This document shows positions 1 to 7,180 of a stretch of 15,609 bases of DNA, one piece after another. The position numbers and the translations under genes were made by a program. The notes below the pieces were generated by a model. It had not been told where the DNA came from and did not search any database. It worked only from the letters and a program-made list of their open reading frames with translations. Origin of the DNA: Candidatus Rifleibacteriota bacterium (GTDB taxonomy: Bacteria; Vulcanimicrobiota; Xenobia; Xenobiales; Xenobiaceae); the NCBI GenBank assembly GCA_900772775.1, contig CAAGRW010000004.1, positions 1 through 15,609 of the forward strand, in the 5' to 3' direction. Every line of letters starts with the position of its first letter. Within the stretch, counting starts at the first letter, position 1.

Positions 1-2
1 GC

Positions 3-911
3 AAACACAAATGGGGATTCTTCCCTTCTGCTGCGCTTGCATGGAGAATGAAAGAAGAAAAATTCCTCAAGAATGTTGAATGGCTTTATAATCTTAACGC
101 TGCCTTTTTGCTCGTCGCGGCGTACTTGGAAAACCATCTTTTGAGTAATACCGTGTTTGGATCCTAAGTTGATATAGACTTTGTCACCTTCTACATAAGC
201 TACGAAACCGGTATATTTTACCTTGGCAGGCAAAGACTTAAACTTCACAGTATTAAGCTGGTCGGCTAAATCTTTGGCAATAGCATAATAAACATTGCCC
301 ATAGCACTGTCAGAAGAGCTACTGTTGTTGGAACTGGTTTTGATAAGACCAACATTGGTGCTACTACTTCCCTTACCGATTTCGATATTTTTACGGCAAC
401 TGGCTGTGGCTACAATTCTGGCAGATTCACTGTCTAAAACTTTAACTTCGATAGAGACTTTAGCAACATCGGGAGCTTTACTTGAACTACCCACACCGAA
501 CATGGAAAATGAACTGCTTTTGCCTTGTTCAACAACAAATTCAGTAACTTTACCAGTAATGAGATAATCAACTCCCAGCAATTGTTTCATACGAGCAGCG
601 CTTTCAGCGGTTACTCCTCCGCTGGCTCCCAATTCCTGTTCTTTAAGAACTAATTCCAACTGTTCACGCTCAATTACGCTAAAGCGATCAGAATTAGCTA
701 ATTCTGTAGTTAAAATAGCCGGAATAGCTTGACCGACTTCAGTACTATCGGCATTTCTAAATCCGGAACGATTTGTATAAAAATCTAAAACTGCAACGGT
801 GTAAGGGCCACCGGGAGCAGGAGTATTTTGGGCTTGGGCCATTAAAGGCAACCAAAAACAACCCAGAGTCAAAACTAATAATGATAGAAAAAGCTTACTG
901 CGAAAATTCAT
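3..911 (-). CDS. CsgG-family secreted protein, 3' end outside window (partial)
   Basis: This reading frame of 303 codons is open to the left edge, so the C-terminus is missing. It starts at ATG 911 with AGGAG seven bases upstream. Residues 1-33 are a signal peptide: basic MNFRSK, a hydrophobic core, then a likely signal peptidase I site after MAQA. A Cys lies in the core (TLGC), but it is a poor lipobox. From about residue 40 the sequence fits the CsgG/HfaB family (PF03783): TVAVLDF, then an Ile/Leu-rich helix, RFSVIEREQLELVLKEQ, and LLGVDYLITGKVTEF. A Ser/Asn-rich stretch follows (about 200-225), then a small beta region with YVEGDKVYINLGSKHGI. CsgG itself is the outer-membrane curli secretion pore, but many relatives are periplasmic or surface proteins of unknown role. 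No csgA, csgE or csgF is visible, so curli export is not supported. The last roughly 25 residues are Phe-rich then basic and look unlike the rest. Confidence 0.85.
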   Translation of the reverse strand, partial: MNFRSKLFLSLLVLTLGCFWLPLMAQAQNTPAPGGPYTVAVLDFYTNRSGFRNADSTEVGQAIPAILTTELANSDRFSVIEREQLELVLKEQELGASGGVTAESAARMKQLLGVDYLITGKVTEFVVEQGKSSSFSMFGVGSSSKAPDVAKVSIEVKVLDSESARIVATASCRKNIEIGKGSSSTNVGLIKTSSNNSSSSDSAMGNVYYAIAKDLADQLNTVKFKSLPAKVKYTGFVAYVEGDKVYINLGSKHGITQKMVFQVRRDEQKGSVKIIKPFNILEEFFFFHSPCKRSRREESPFVF

Positions 912-1015
912 AATTTGGCTCCTGAAAGAAATATCGGCAACTTGCCACATATTCATGTACAATAAATACCCCATTTAATATACCAAAAATGGAATATTAT
1001 TTACCAGATACCCAC

Positions 1016-1021
1016 ATTATA
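1016..1021 (-). promoter_or_regulatory. Possible -10 box for the CsgG-like gene
   Basis: The minus strand reads a perfect TATAAT here, about 105 bases upstream of the ATG at 911. No good -35 hexamer is seen 16-18 bases upstream, so this is only a weak call. Confidence 0.3.
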
Positions 1022-1109
1022 CTACATCAATGTTAACAAACATAGTTTATTAAGCATATTTTTGGTATTTTAAAATTATATATTGGCAAACGAGTTCACT
1101 AATAAATAC

Positions 1110-1138
1110 ATGAATAGCATTATTTCACTTTGTATAAA
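1110..1138 (+). promoter_or_regulatory. Candidate promoter for the YbjN-like gene
   Basis: ATGAAT (1110-1115, 3 of 6 to the -35 consensus), a 17-base spacer, then TATAAA (1133-1138, 5 of 6 to the -10 consensus). Transcription would start near 1145 and give a leader of about 130 bases. Confidence 0.35.
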
Positions 1139-1273
1139 AGTCAGCAGGTAAGGCTGATATTTTTACGAAAAATTCGCGGAGTTGGTTGCTTGTATACTTC
1201 GGGGCTGGAGCTTTATCTTGCGTCGAGTGTTTGGCAGCACGCTTATTCTGCTTTGGTTGGAGAATAGTTAAAG

Positions 1274-1690
1274 ATGATTAATATAAAGAGATTACTTGAC
1301 GAAGCCGAGTTAGAGTATGAAGTTGATGACGATGGCGATTATCAACTGGTTATGAATTTAGCTGAAGACGATGAAGACGAAGATGAAGCCCGTACTCAAG
1401 TCGTAGTCGTCGGTGCCGAGCCTCAAGAAGCCGGTTGTGCCGAGTTTATCCATATTTATTCCAAAGCTGCCGACATTGATGACATTCCCGAAGAAGATTT
1501 TCTCGAGCTGCTCAAAGAGAACAGTGAATACTCTTGCGGCGCTTGGGAAATTGCCGGCGACAACTTGCTTTTCAATTGCAAAGTTTTGGCCAATAAATTG
1601 TCTAGCGAAGAGTTATTAGACATCATCTCTATTGCCGCTAGAACTGCCGACGAAAAAGAAGCCGAATATTCTGACGAAGATATTAACTAA
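1274..1690 (+). CDS. Small acidic YbjN-like protein
   Basis: A protein of 138 residues, strongly acidic, with an EDDEDEDEA cluster at about 31-39 and a DEKEAEYSDED tail. The opening (NIKRLLDEAELEYEVDDDGD) followed by a beta strand, then FIHIYSKA, a DDIPEEDFLELLKEN helix, a WEIAGDNLLFNC strand and a C-terminal helix is the order expected of the YbjN / type III secretion chaperone-like fold (PF10722). That family is poorly understood; members are proposed to be chaperones or regulators. No signal peptide or membrane segment is seen, so it should be cytoplasmic. The start ATG has GGAG eleven bases upstream, which is a little far. It stands alone on the plus strand between minus-strand genes and ends at its own terminator. 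The family call rests on pattern resemblance only. Confidence 0.8.
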   Translation: MINIKRLLDEAELEYEVDDDGDYQLVMNLAEDDEDEDEARTQVVVVGAEPQEAGCAEFIHIYSKAADIDDIPEEDFLELLKENSEYSCGAWEIAGDNLLFNCKVLANKLSSEELLDIISIAARTADEKEAEYSDEDIN

Positions 1691-1714
1691 CTTCATAGTT
1701 TTTACTAAATAGCT

Positions 1715-1783
1715 AAAGCCCCTGATCGCCTTAATCCTGAATATCTTTTTCAGACAAAGCCGATCAGAGGCTTTTTTGTTTGC
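1715..1783 (+). terminator. Intrinsic terminator after the YbjN-like gene, possibly bidirectional
   Basis: AAGCCCCTGATCG (1716-1728) pairs with CGATCAGAGGCTT (1761-1773) with one mismatch, and the plus strand continues TTTTTTGTTT. An inner CTGAA/TTCAG pair fills part of the loop. The same stem could stop lipM transcripts from the other side, but its minus-strand T-tract is weak. Confidence 0.75.
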
Positions 1784-1788
1784 TGCTT

Positions 1789-2502
1789 CTAGGCTAAGGT
1801 AGCAATTACACTTTGGAAAGCAGCCTGTACTTCTTCAGGTTGTAAATTGGCAAAACCTAAAGTATGCAAATCGACGCCGGGCTCTGCACCGGGGATAAGT
1901 TTTTGCAAAAGCTCAACATCATAGCGACGCACTATTACTCCATGTTGCAACAACTTACCATTATGGCGCACTTGAGCGCTGCCTACAAATTTGCGCCCCA
2001 AAGCTGTTATTTCTCCCGGAGCGGTTACAGCCATACAAGAAGGGTGAGAAGCGCCACCGGGAATCGAGCCGTCGGTTGCTGCAGATACGGGCAAACCGAG
2101 CTTTTGCAAAGCTTTTCCTAAAACAGCTGCAATATTGGCAAAAGCCTGAGCGATTTTGAGATGGCTATCCACTTCAGGCACAATCACAGCGTAGGTAATT
2201 TCTCCAGGCATATGCAATAGAGCCCGGCCACCAGTAGGACGGCGCACTACTTCCACATGACAAGTGCGGCACAAATTTTGATCGATCCAACCATCACTTT
2301 GATTGCGTCCCAAACTTAAAGTAGGCTGAGCCCAACTGTAAAGACGCAATATAGGACTTGAGCATCCCTCCATCAGTTGCCAATCGCGAGCCATATTTTT
2401 AGCTCCACTCAAAGGGGGGTCAATAATATATTGCCAAGTTGATGCTGGATATTTTTTTAAGAAATTGTGCTCCATGGATTTTTTGACTTTCTTGCTGGAC
2501 AA
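1789..2502 (-). CDS. lipM: Octanoyltransferase LipM (BPL/LplA/LipB fold), last gene of the gcv cluster
   Basis: A protein of 237 residues of the biotin/lipoyl ligase fold (PF03099). Key motifs are NMARD (36-40), RRPTGGRALLH (87-97), SCMAVTAPGEIT with Cys156, and GRKFVGSAQVR with Lys171. The RRPTGGRA form plus a Cys before the GRK-GSAQ motif match LipM, which moves octanoyl from acyl carrier protein to GcvH through a cysteine thioester; LplA lacks that Cys. A lipoate ligase cannot be fully excluded. Its place right after gcvPB fits a role in lipoylating the H-protein. The chosen start is TTG at 2502, because GGAGG lies nine bases upstream; the first in-frame ATG (2475) has no ribosome site. 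That ribosome site sits inside a predicted hairpin (2508-2549). LipA and LipL, needed to finish lipoylation, are not in the window. Confidence 0.85.
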   Translation of the reverse strand: MSSKKVKKSMEHNFLKKYPASTWQYIIDPPLSGAKNMARDWQLMEGCSSPILRLYSWAQPTLSLGRNQSDGWIDQNLCRTCHVEVVRRPTGGRALLHMPGEITYAVIVPEVDSHLKIAQAFANIAAVLGKALQKLGLPVSAATDGSIPGGASHPSCMAVTAPGEITALGRKFVGSAQVRHNGKLLQHGVIVRRYDVELLQKLIPGAEPGVDLHTLGFANLQPEEVQAAFQSVIATLA

Positions 2503-2507
2503 TAGAA

Positions 2508-2549
2508 GGGCCCTCCCCGCCGCTACAACATAACGAACAAGAAGGGCCC
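2508..2549 (-). promoter_or_regulatory. Hairpin covering the lipM ribosome binding site
   Basis: On the minus strand GGGCCCTTCTT (2549-2539) can pair with GGGGAGGGCCC (2518-2508): 11 continuous pairs, three of them G-U, with a 20-base loop. The right arm contains the GGGGAGG ribosome site of the lipM TTG start. No T-run follows on that strand, so it is not a typical terminator. The element also forms a 10-base direct repeat, GGGCCCTTCT. A role in limiting lipM translation is inference. Confidence 0.5.
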
Positions 2550-2580
2550 GTCGTTTTTGACTTATGGTAAGTAGACCGAA

Positions 2581-4020
2581 CTATTTAGGCTGTTGCAAAA
2601 TAGGTTTGCGAGCCGCTTTAGTTTCGTCCAATCTGGTTACAGGCAAGTTCTTGGGCACATCGTGCAAACTCTCGCCGCTTTCATGAGCCGCTATATCAAG
2701 CATAGCTTCAATAAATTCATCCATAACTTCTTTACTCTCGGTTTCGGTAGGCTCAATCATCAAAGCCTCCTCTACTATCAGAGGGAAGTAAATAGTGGGA
2801 GCATGGAATCCTCTATCAAGCAAAGCTTTAGCAATGTCTAAAGCATGTAAGCCCTTGGTCTTTTTTAATTCGGAAGCGGAAAGCACAAATTCGTGCATGC
2901 AAATACGATCAAAAGGCAGCTTATAGGCTCCTTTTAAACGTACGCGCATATAATTGGCCGCCAGAACAGCCAGACGGCTGGCTTGACGCAAACCTTCAGC
3001 TCCCAAAGAGCGTATATAAGCATAGGCTTTAACTAATACCAAGAAATTGCCCCAGAACATGCGCACGCGACCAATGGTCTTTTCAGCTTTTTCTAAAGCA
3101 AAACCGTTCTCAGTTTTTACTGCTATAGGGCCGGGCAGAAAAGCCACTAATTTTCCTTTAGCACCTACTGGACCACTGCCTGGGCCTCCGCCGCCGTGAG
3201 GAGTAGAAAAGGTTTTGTGCAAGTTGAGATGCACCATATCGAAGCCCATATCGCCAGGTCTGGCAATACCCATTAAAGCGTTCATATTAGCGCCGTCATA
3301 ATAAACTAACGCCCCAGCTTCATGAAGAATACGACATATTTCTTCGATATGGGCTTCAAATAAGCCCAAAGTGCTAGGGTTAGTCAGCATAAGAGCAGCT
3401 ACTTTTGGGCTCATATGAGCTTTGAGAGCTTCAATATCAACAGAACCATCGGCGGCCGAAGGAATAGTTACCACTTCAAAGCCAGCTAAAGCTGCTGAGG
3501 CAGGGTTGGTACCATGCGAAGAGTCGGGCACAATAATAATATTGCGCTCCTGACCTAAAGAGCGGAAATAAGCAGCGATAGTAAATAAAGCAGTTACTTC
3601 ACCGTGCGCTCCTGCAGAAGGTTGCAAGGTGACGCCATCCATGCCGGTTATTTCAGCCAAGCTTTCTTGCAACTCATACATAAGTTGCAAAGCGCCCTGA
3701 GCATGCTCAAAATCTGTCAAAGGATGAATATCAGTAAAACCAGGCAAAGCAGCCACAGTTTCATTGACTCTGGGATTGTACTTCATAGTACAAGATCCCA
3801 AAGGATAAAATTGTGTGTCTACAGAGTAGTTTTTTTGCGAAAGGCCCACGAAATGGCGCATAACGTCCAATTCCGACAGCTCCGGCAATTCCAAATCATC
3901 TTGGCGCAGCATAGAAGAAGGAATAAACTCGGCTTCTTTTATAGGAGGGCAATCGCTCTGTGGAGGCATAGTGCCGAGTCGACCGGCATGGGACTTTTCA
4001 AATAAGGTCTTAGTGGTCAT
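2581..4020 (-). CDS. gcvPB: Glycine dehydrogenase (decarboxylating) subunit 2, P-protein C-terminal half
   Basis: A protein of 479 residues, the PLP-carrying half of the split P-protein (EC 1.4.4.2). With GcvPA it decarboxylates glycine and passes aminomethyl to the lipoyl arm of GcvH. Typical sequences include LFEKSHAGRLG near the start, FYPLGSCTMKYNPR (71-84), TLQPSAGAHGE (131-141), DSSHGTNPASA (166-176), and HLNLHKTFSTPHGGGGPG (264-281), where Lys269 should bind PLP. Length is normal for GcvPB. The ATG start has GGAGG 14 bases upstream inside the end of gcvPA; only nine bases separate the two genes, so translation is probably coupled. The protein ends in a short basic tail (KAARKPILQQPK). 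Nothing suggests damage. Confidence 0.97.
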   Translation of the reverse strand: MTTKTLFEKSHAGRLGTMPPQSDCPPIKEAEFIPSSMLRQDDLELPELSELDVMRHFVGLSQKNYSVDTQFYPLGSCTMKYNPRVNETVAALPGFTDIHPLTDFEHAQGALQLMYELQESLAEITGMDGVTLQPSAGAHGEVTALFTIAAYFRSLGQERNIIIVPDSSHGTNPASAALAGFEVVTIPSAADGSVDIEALKAHMSPKVAALMLTNPSTLGLFEAHIEEICRILHEAGALVYYDGANMNALMGIARPGDMGFDMVHLNLHKTFSTPHGGGGPGSGPVGAKGKLVAFLPGPIAVKTENGFALEKAEKTIGRVRMFWGNFLVLVKAYAYIRSLGAEGLRQASRLAVLAANYMRVRLKGAYKLPFDRICMHEFVLSASELKKTKGLHALDIAKALLDRGFHAPTIYFPLIVEEALMIEPTETESKEVMDEFIEAMLDIAAHESGESLHDVPKNLPVTRLDETKAARKPILQQPK

Positions 4021-4029
4021 TGTCTTGTG

Positions 4030-5373
4030 CTAAGCCTCCTTCCCATGGCGTAAAATGCTGATAAGTTCGTCAATTTGCGCTTTTTTGGTCAGCTCAGTGC
4101 AACATAAAAGCACACAATCAGCCATTTCTGGGTAGTCCTTTTCTAATAAGTAGCCACCCTGAATACCTTCACAAGCCAAATATTGCATAAGTTCGGCAGC
4201 CGTACCTTGCGGACAACGCAAAACGAATTCGTTATAAGTAGAGCCGGAAAGAGGCAACGAGAAGCCTTCGAGCTTAGCAACTTGTTCTTTAAGATAGGCA
4301 GAACTTTGCAAAGAACTTACGGCAGCCTTTTTCAGACCAACAGGGCCCAAAAGGCTTAGATAAATTGTGGTGGCCAAAGCACACAGCGCTTGGTTAGAAC
4401 AGATATTTGAAGAAGCCTTTTCTCGACGAATATGCTGCTCGCGAGCTTGTAAAGTTAAGCAAAAACCGCGTCGTCCTTGAGCATCTTCAGTGAGACCGAC
4501 TAAACGTCCAGGAATGCGGCGCATAAGTTTATTGGTACAAGCCAAGAAGCCAACATAGGGGCCACCGTAAGCCACAGGATTGCCCAAAGACTGGGCGTCG
4601 CCGCAGCAAATATCAGCGCCATATTCTCCAGGCGAACGCAATAAAGCCAAGCATACAGGATCGGACACTTCTACAATAGCTAAAGCTCCAGAAGAGTGAG
4701 CTTTTTGGCAAAGGGACGGGCCATCTTCGATAATGCCCAAGAAATTGGGATTTTGTACCAAAACAGCTGCGACATCAGCGCCGACTTCAGGCAAACAGGT
4801 TTGGCCTGTTTTGGGATCGAGCGGAATTTCTTCTACTTGTATAGAGCTACCAGCCAAATAAGTAGCAATAACTTCACGAATTTGAGGATGCAAACCGCGT
4901 GAAATTAGCACTTTACTACGTCTAGTCTGAGCTACAGCCATTAATATAGCGTCGGCAGCGGCAGTACCGCCATCGTAGACGGAAGCATTAGCTACATCTA
5001 AACCGGTTAGGCGACAAATCAAACTCTGAAACTCAAAAATAGTTTGTAAAGTACCCTGGCTAGCTTCCGCTTGATAAGGAGTATAGGCAGTCAGGAACTC
5101 AGAGCGCGAAATGATGTGATTTACAATAGAAGGGATAAAGTGGCGGTAGGCGCCAGCTCCCAAAAAGCTCCCCCCGCTAAATGTACAGTTACGGTCGGCT
5201 AAGCTTTTGAAATAATCTATTAAATCGTACTCACTCAAAGCTTCAGGCAATTGCAAAGGACGATTTAAAAGCAGCTTCTCGGGAATTGAGGCAAAAAGCT
5301 CATCCCAAGAGCCAACGCCTACTTCAGCCAACATAGTTTCTATATCAGCCGGAGTATGGGGAATATAAGTCAA
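4030..5373 (-). CDS. gcvPA: Glycine dehydrogenase (decarboxylating) subunit 1, P-protein N-terminal half
   Basis: A protein of 447 residues, the normal size for GcvPA, the partner of GcvPB in the two-subunit P-protein. Family signatures are the N-terminal YIPHTPADIETMLAEVGV, a SFLGAGAYRHFIPSIV loop, YTPYQAEASQGTLQTIFEFQ, and GRRGFCLTLQAREQHIRREK followed by SSNICSNQAL. The start is TTG at 5373, immediately after the gcvH stop (TAA then TTG, no gap). GGAGG lies eight bases upstream inside the end of gcvH, so the two are almost certainly translationally coupled. An ATG inside the spacer is out of frame and was ignored. As expected, this half has no PLP lysine motif. Confidence 0.97.
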   Translation of the reverse strand: MTYIPHTPADIETMLAEVGVGSWDELFASIPEKLLLNRPLQLPEALSEYDLIDYFKSLADRNCTFSGGSFLGAGAYRHFIPSIVNHIISRSEFLTAYTPYQAEASQGTLQTIFEFQSLICRLTGLDVANASVYDGGTAAADAILMAVAQTRRSKVLISRGLHPQIREVIATYLAGSSIQVEEIPLDPKTGQTCLPEVGADVAAVLVQNPNFLGIIEDGPSLCQKAHSSGALAIVEVSDPVCLALLRSPGEYGADICCGDAQSLGNPVAYGGPYVGFLACTNKLMRRIPGRLVGLTEDAQGRRGFCLTLQAREQHIRREKASSNICSNQALCALATTIYLSLLGPVGLKKAAVSSLQSSAYLKEQVAKLEGFSLPLSGSTYNEFVLRCPQGTAAELMQYLACEGIQGGYLLEKDYPEMADCVLLCCTELTKKAQIDELISILRHGKEA

Positions 5374-5772
5374 TTAAGCATCCTCCGTAATTTTCTTGTA
5401 AGCAGCAGCATCCAGAAGGTTGTCTAAATCGGCAGGGTTACTCATCTTAATACGGGCGATCCAACCTTTGCCAAAGGGCTCTTGGTTAATGATTTCGGGA
5501 GTAAATTCATCATTGTCTTCGCAAAGGCAAGGATTTACTTCGATAACTTCACCGCTGACGGGAGCATACATATCAGACACGGTTTTAACAGACTCTACAG
5601 TGCCCAAAGACTCTCCCTGGGAGTATAACTTGCCCACTTCCGGGACTTCAACGAAAACTATATCGCCCAACTGATCCTGAGCGAAATAAGTAATACCTAC
5701 CACAGCTACGTTATCTTCGGTCACGCGTACCCATTCGTGATCGTTGGTATATTTAAGATCCTGAGGAATCAT
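5374..5772 (-). CDS. gcvH: Glycine cleavage system H protein
   Basis: A protein of 132 residues, standard for GcvH (PF01597). The lipoyl-lysine motif is ESVKTVSDMYAPVSGEV with Lys63 as the attachment site. The N-terminal KYTNDHEWVRV and GDIVFVEVPEVG stretches are also diagnostic, as is FGKGWIARIKMS near the end. GcvH shuttles the aminomethyl group between P, T and L proteins on its lipoyl arm, and in LipM organisms it is the first octanoylation target, which fits lipM at the end of the cluster. The ATG has AAGGAG eight bases upstream. A strong hairpin lies between this gene and gcvT, so its level may differ from that of gcvT. Confidence 0.98.
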   Translation of the reverse strand: MIPQDLKYTNDHEWVRVTEDNVAVVGITYFAQDQLGDIVFVEVPEVGKLYSQGESLGTVESVKTVSDMYAPVSGEVIEVNPCLCEDNDEFTPEIINQEPFGKGWIARIKMSNPADLDNLLDAAAYKKITEDA

Positions 5773-5846
5773 AGTTGAATCTCCTTAATTGCTGAGAAGT
5801 TTTGCCGATTGTTCTGCCAATTTGTCGACAGAAAGATACTCAACTG

Positions 5847-5886
5847 AAAAGACGGCTTCTTCCGGCGAAAAAAGAAACCGTCTCTT
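5847..5886 (-). terminator. Strong hairpin between gcvT and gcvH: intrinsic terminator or attenuator
   Basis: On the minus strand AAGAGACGGTTTCTT (5886-5872) pairs with AAGAAGCCGTCTTTT (5861-5847) along 15 positions with two G-U pairs and a 10-base loop. The T-run lies inside the right arm rather than after it (TTTTC at its end). It begins ten bases after the gcvT stop. It may stop some transcripts after gcvT, or it may be a processing or stability element. Confidence 0.6.
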
Positions 5887-5895
5887 TCTAAAAAT

Positions 5896-7008
5896 TTAAC
5901 GACGCACGCTGCCGCGTACAAAGGGAGGACGCTGCACTAAAGCTGGCTCATGGCGATTGGGACGCACTCTAATATTCAGTTCTCCGCCTTCTTTTTTATA
6001 GGCGCTCTTAACTAAAGCTAAACAAATTCCACGTCCTAATGAGGGAGAGAAAGTACCGCTGGTAACAACCCCTACTTCCTGTCCATGCTCATCTTCCACA
6101 ATGTGTCCTTGGCGAGGAATCGCTCTGCCTCGCATGACTAAACCAACAATAGCTGTCTGGGCTCCTTGCTCTTTTTGAGCCTTGAGCACATCCTTACCAA
6201 TAAAATCGCAATCAGTAAAGCGTACAACCCAACCCAGAGAAGTATTTATGGGAGTAGTATTTTCGGTAATTTCGTGACCGTAAAGCGAATAACCAGCTTC
6301 CAAACGCAGAGTATCACGTGCTCCTAAGCCTATAGGCAAACACCCTTCTTTGCGCAAGGCTTCCCAAACTTTGGGAGCTTCATTCCAAGGAACATAAATT
6401 TCGAAACCATCTTCGCCAGTATAGCCGGTGCGAGAAATAACAACCTTCTGTCCTTGGAAATCGCCTCTAGTTAAATGATAATAAGCTAAAGGCTCAAGGT
6501 CTGTAGATGTGAAAGGTTGCAACACCGTTTGCGCTTTGGGTCCTTGAATAGCGATTAAAGCCGTCTCCATGGAAATATTCTTAAGCTGAACATTACCTTT
6601 AAGGTGAGCTTCTATCCATTCATAATCTTTGGCACAGTTGGCTGCATTGACAACTAACCAGTAGTAAGGGATGCCCTCGGCGGTATCTTGGAAACGATAG
6701 ACGAGCAAATCGTCGATAATCATGCCATTTTCTCGGCACATACAAGTATACATGCACTGCCCTTCAACCATGCGATGTATATCATTAGTAATTAAACCGT
6801 CAATAAATTCGGAAGCATCAGGGCCTGTGATTTCAAATTCACCCATGTGAGTCAGATCAAAAATGCCTACTTCTGAACGTACGGCCAAATGTTCACTTTT
6901 AATGCCTGTGTATTCTACAGGCATTTCCCAGCCGGCAAAATCGACTATTTTACCACCGTCATGTTGGTGAGCCTCATACAGAGGAGTGCGCAAAAGTTCG
7001 TTAGCCAC
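5896..7008 (-). CDS. gcvT: Aminomethyltransferase, glycine cleavage T protein
   Basis: A protein of 370 residues that moves the methylene group from aminomethyl-GcvH to tetrahydrofolate and releases ammonia (EC 2.1.2.10). The frame is open up to 7098, but I start it at GTG 7008: AAGGAG lies six bases upstream, and translation from there gives ANELLRTPLYEAH, the usual GcvT opening. The upstream extension has no family resemblance. Motifs: KIVDFAGWEMPVEYTG (20-35), FDLTHMGEFEI (50-60), NGMIIDDLLVYR (94-105) with the conserved Asp pair, RTGYTGEDGFEIY (193-205), GARDTLRLEAG (229-239), and TSGTFSPSLGRGI in the C-terminal barrel. It is the first gene of the gcv cluster, and its leader has no recognisable glycine riboswitch. 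Confidence 0.95.
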   Translation of the reverse strand: MANELLRTPLYEAHQHDGGKIVDFAGWEMPVEYTGIKSEHLAVRSEVGIFDLTHMGEFEITGPDASEFIDGLITNDIHRMVEGQCMYTCMCRENGMIIDDLLVYRFQDTAEGIPYYWLVVNAANCAKDYEWIEAHLKGNVQLKNISMETALIAIQGPKAQTVLQPFTSTDLEPLAYYHLTRGDFQGQKVVISRTGYTGEDGFEIYVPWNEAPKVWEALRKEGCLPIGLGARDTLRLEAGYSLYGHEITENTTPINTSLGWVVRFTDCDFIGKDVLKAQKEQGAQTAIVGLVMRGRAIPRQGHIVEDEHGQEVGVVTSGTFSPSLGRGICLALVKSAYKKEGGELNIRVRPNRHEPALVQRPPFVRGSVRR

Positions 7009-7180
7009 AACATGCTCCTTTACTGCGCGGCCATCATTCATCCGGCCGTCCGCTTCAAGCTCTCTGCCTGCACTTGCCGATAGCAAAAAAAAATGCAAGT
7101 CACGCTAGCTTTATTTTCTAGGAATCTGCACAAAAAACCTACTAAAAGCAGAGCTGCGGTTGCGTCCCACCACTAAAGAG
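7009..7180 (-). promoter_or_regulatory. Leader region of the gcv cluster
   Basis: This gap between ribF and gcvT most likely holds the gcv leader. On the minus strand it contains TAGGTTTTTT (7142-7131), a run of nine T (7097-7089), and an exact inverted repeat ACTTGC (7100-7095) / GCAAGT (7077-7072) around that run. The glycine aptamer cores (CCGAAGG-type and AGGTAAAAGGAC-type) are absent. I could not place a convincing -35/-10 pair. The frame runs open through part of it, which explains the N-terminal extension seen when the longest frame is taken. Confidence 0.35.

Larger units (their letters stand above)
925..1273. other. Divergent intergenic region, AT-rich, carrying promoters for both flanking genes
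   Basis: About 350 bases separate the divergent CsgG-like and YbjN-like genes. The left two-thirds are very AT-rich and hold one -10-like hexamer for each direction (listed separately). Just after the plus-strand promoter candidate there is a small inverted repeat TCAGC/GCTGA (1141-1157) followed by TATTTTT, which could be a weak attenuator in the leader. I see no open frame with a ribosome site and no riboswitch that I recognise. Confidence 0.6.

Noticed and set aside
2503..2580. Plus-strand terminator from the GGGCCC repeats followed by TTTTT
   Set aside because: No plus-strand gene ends near it; the YbjN-like gene already has a terminator at 1715-1783. The stem makes better sense on the minus strand over the lipM ribosome site.
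3604..4005. Plus-strand frame of 133 codons inside gcvPB
   Set aside because: It is antisense to a highly conserved part of gcvPB, resembles no family and has no ribosome site.
7009..7098. N-terminal extension of gcvT to 7098
   Set aside because: The 30 extra codons cross a T9 run and resemble no GcvT; the GTG at 7008 has an AAGGAG site and starts exactly where the family begins.
7009..7180. Glycine riboswitch upstream of gcvT
   Set aside because: A CAGAGAGC string and a GTAAAGGAGCA string looked suggestive, but the conserved aptamer cores and stems are missing, and AAGGAG is the gcvT ribosome site.
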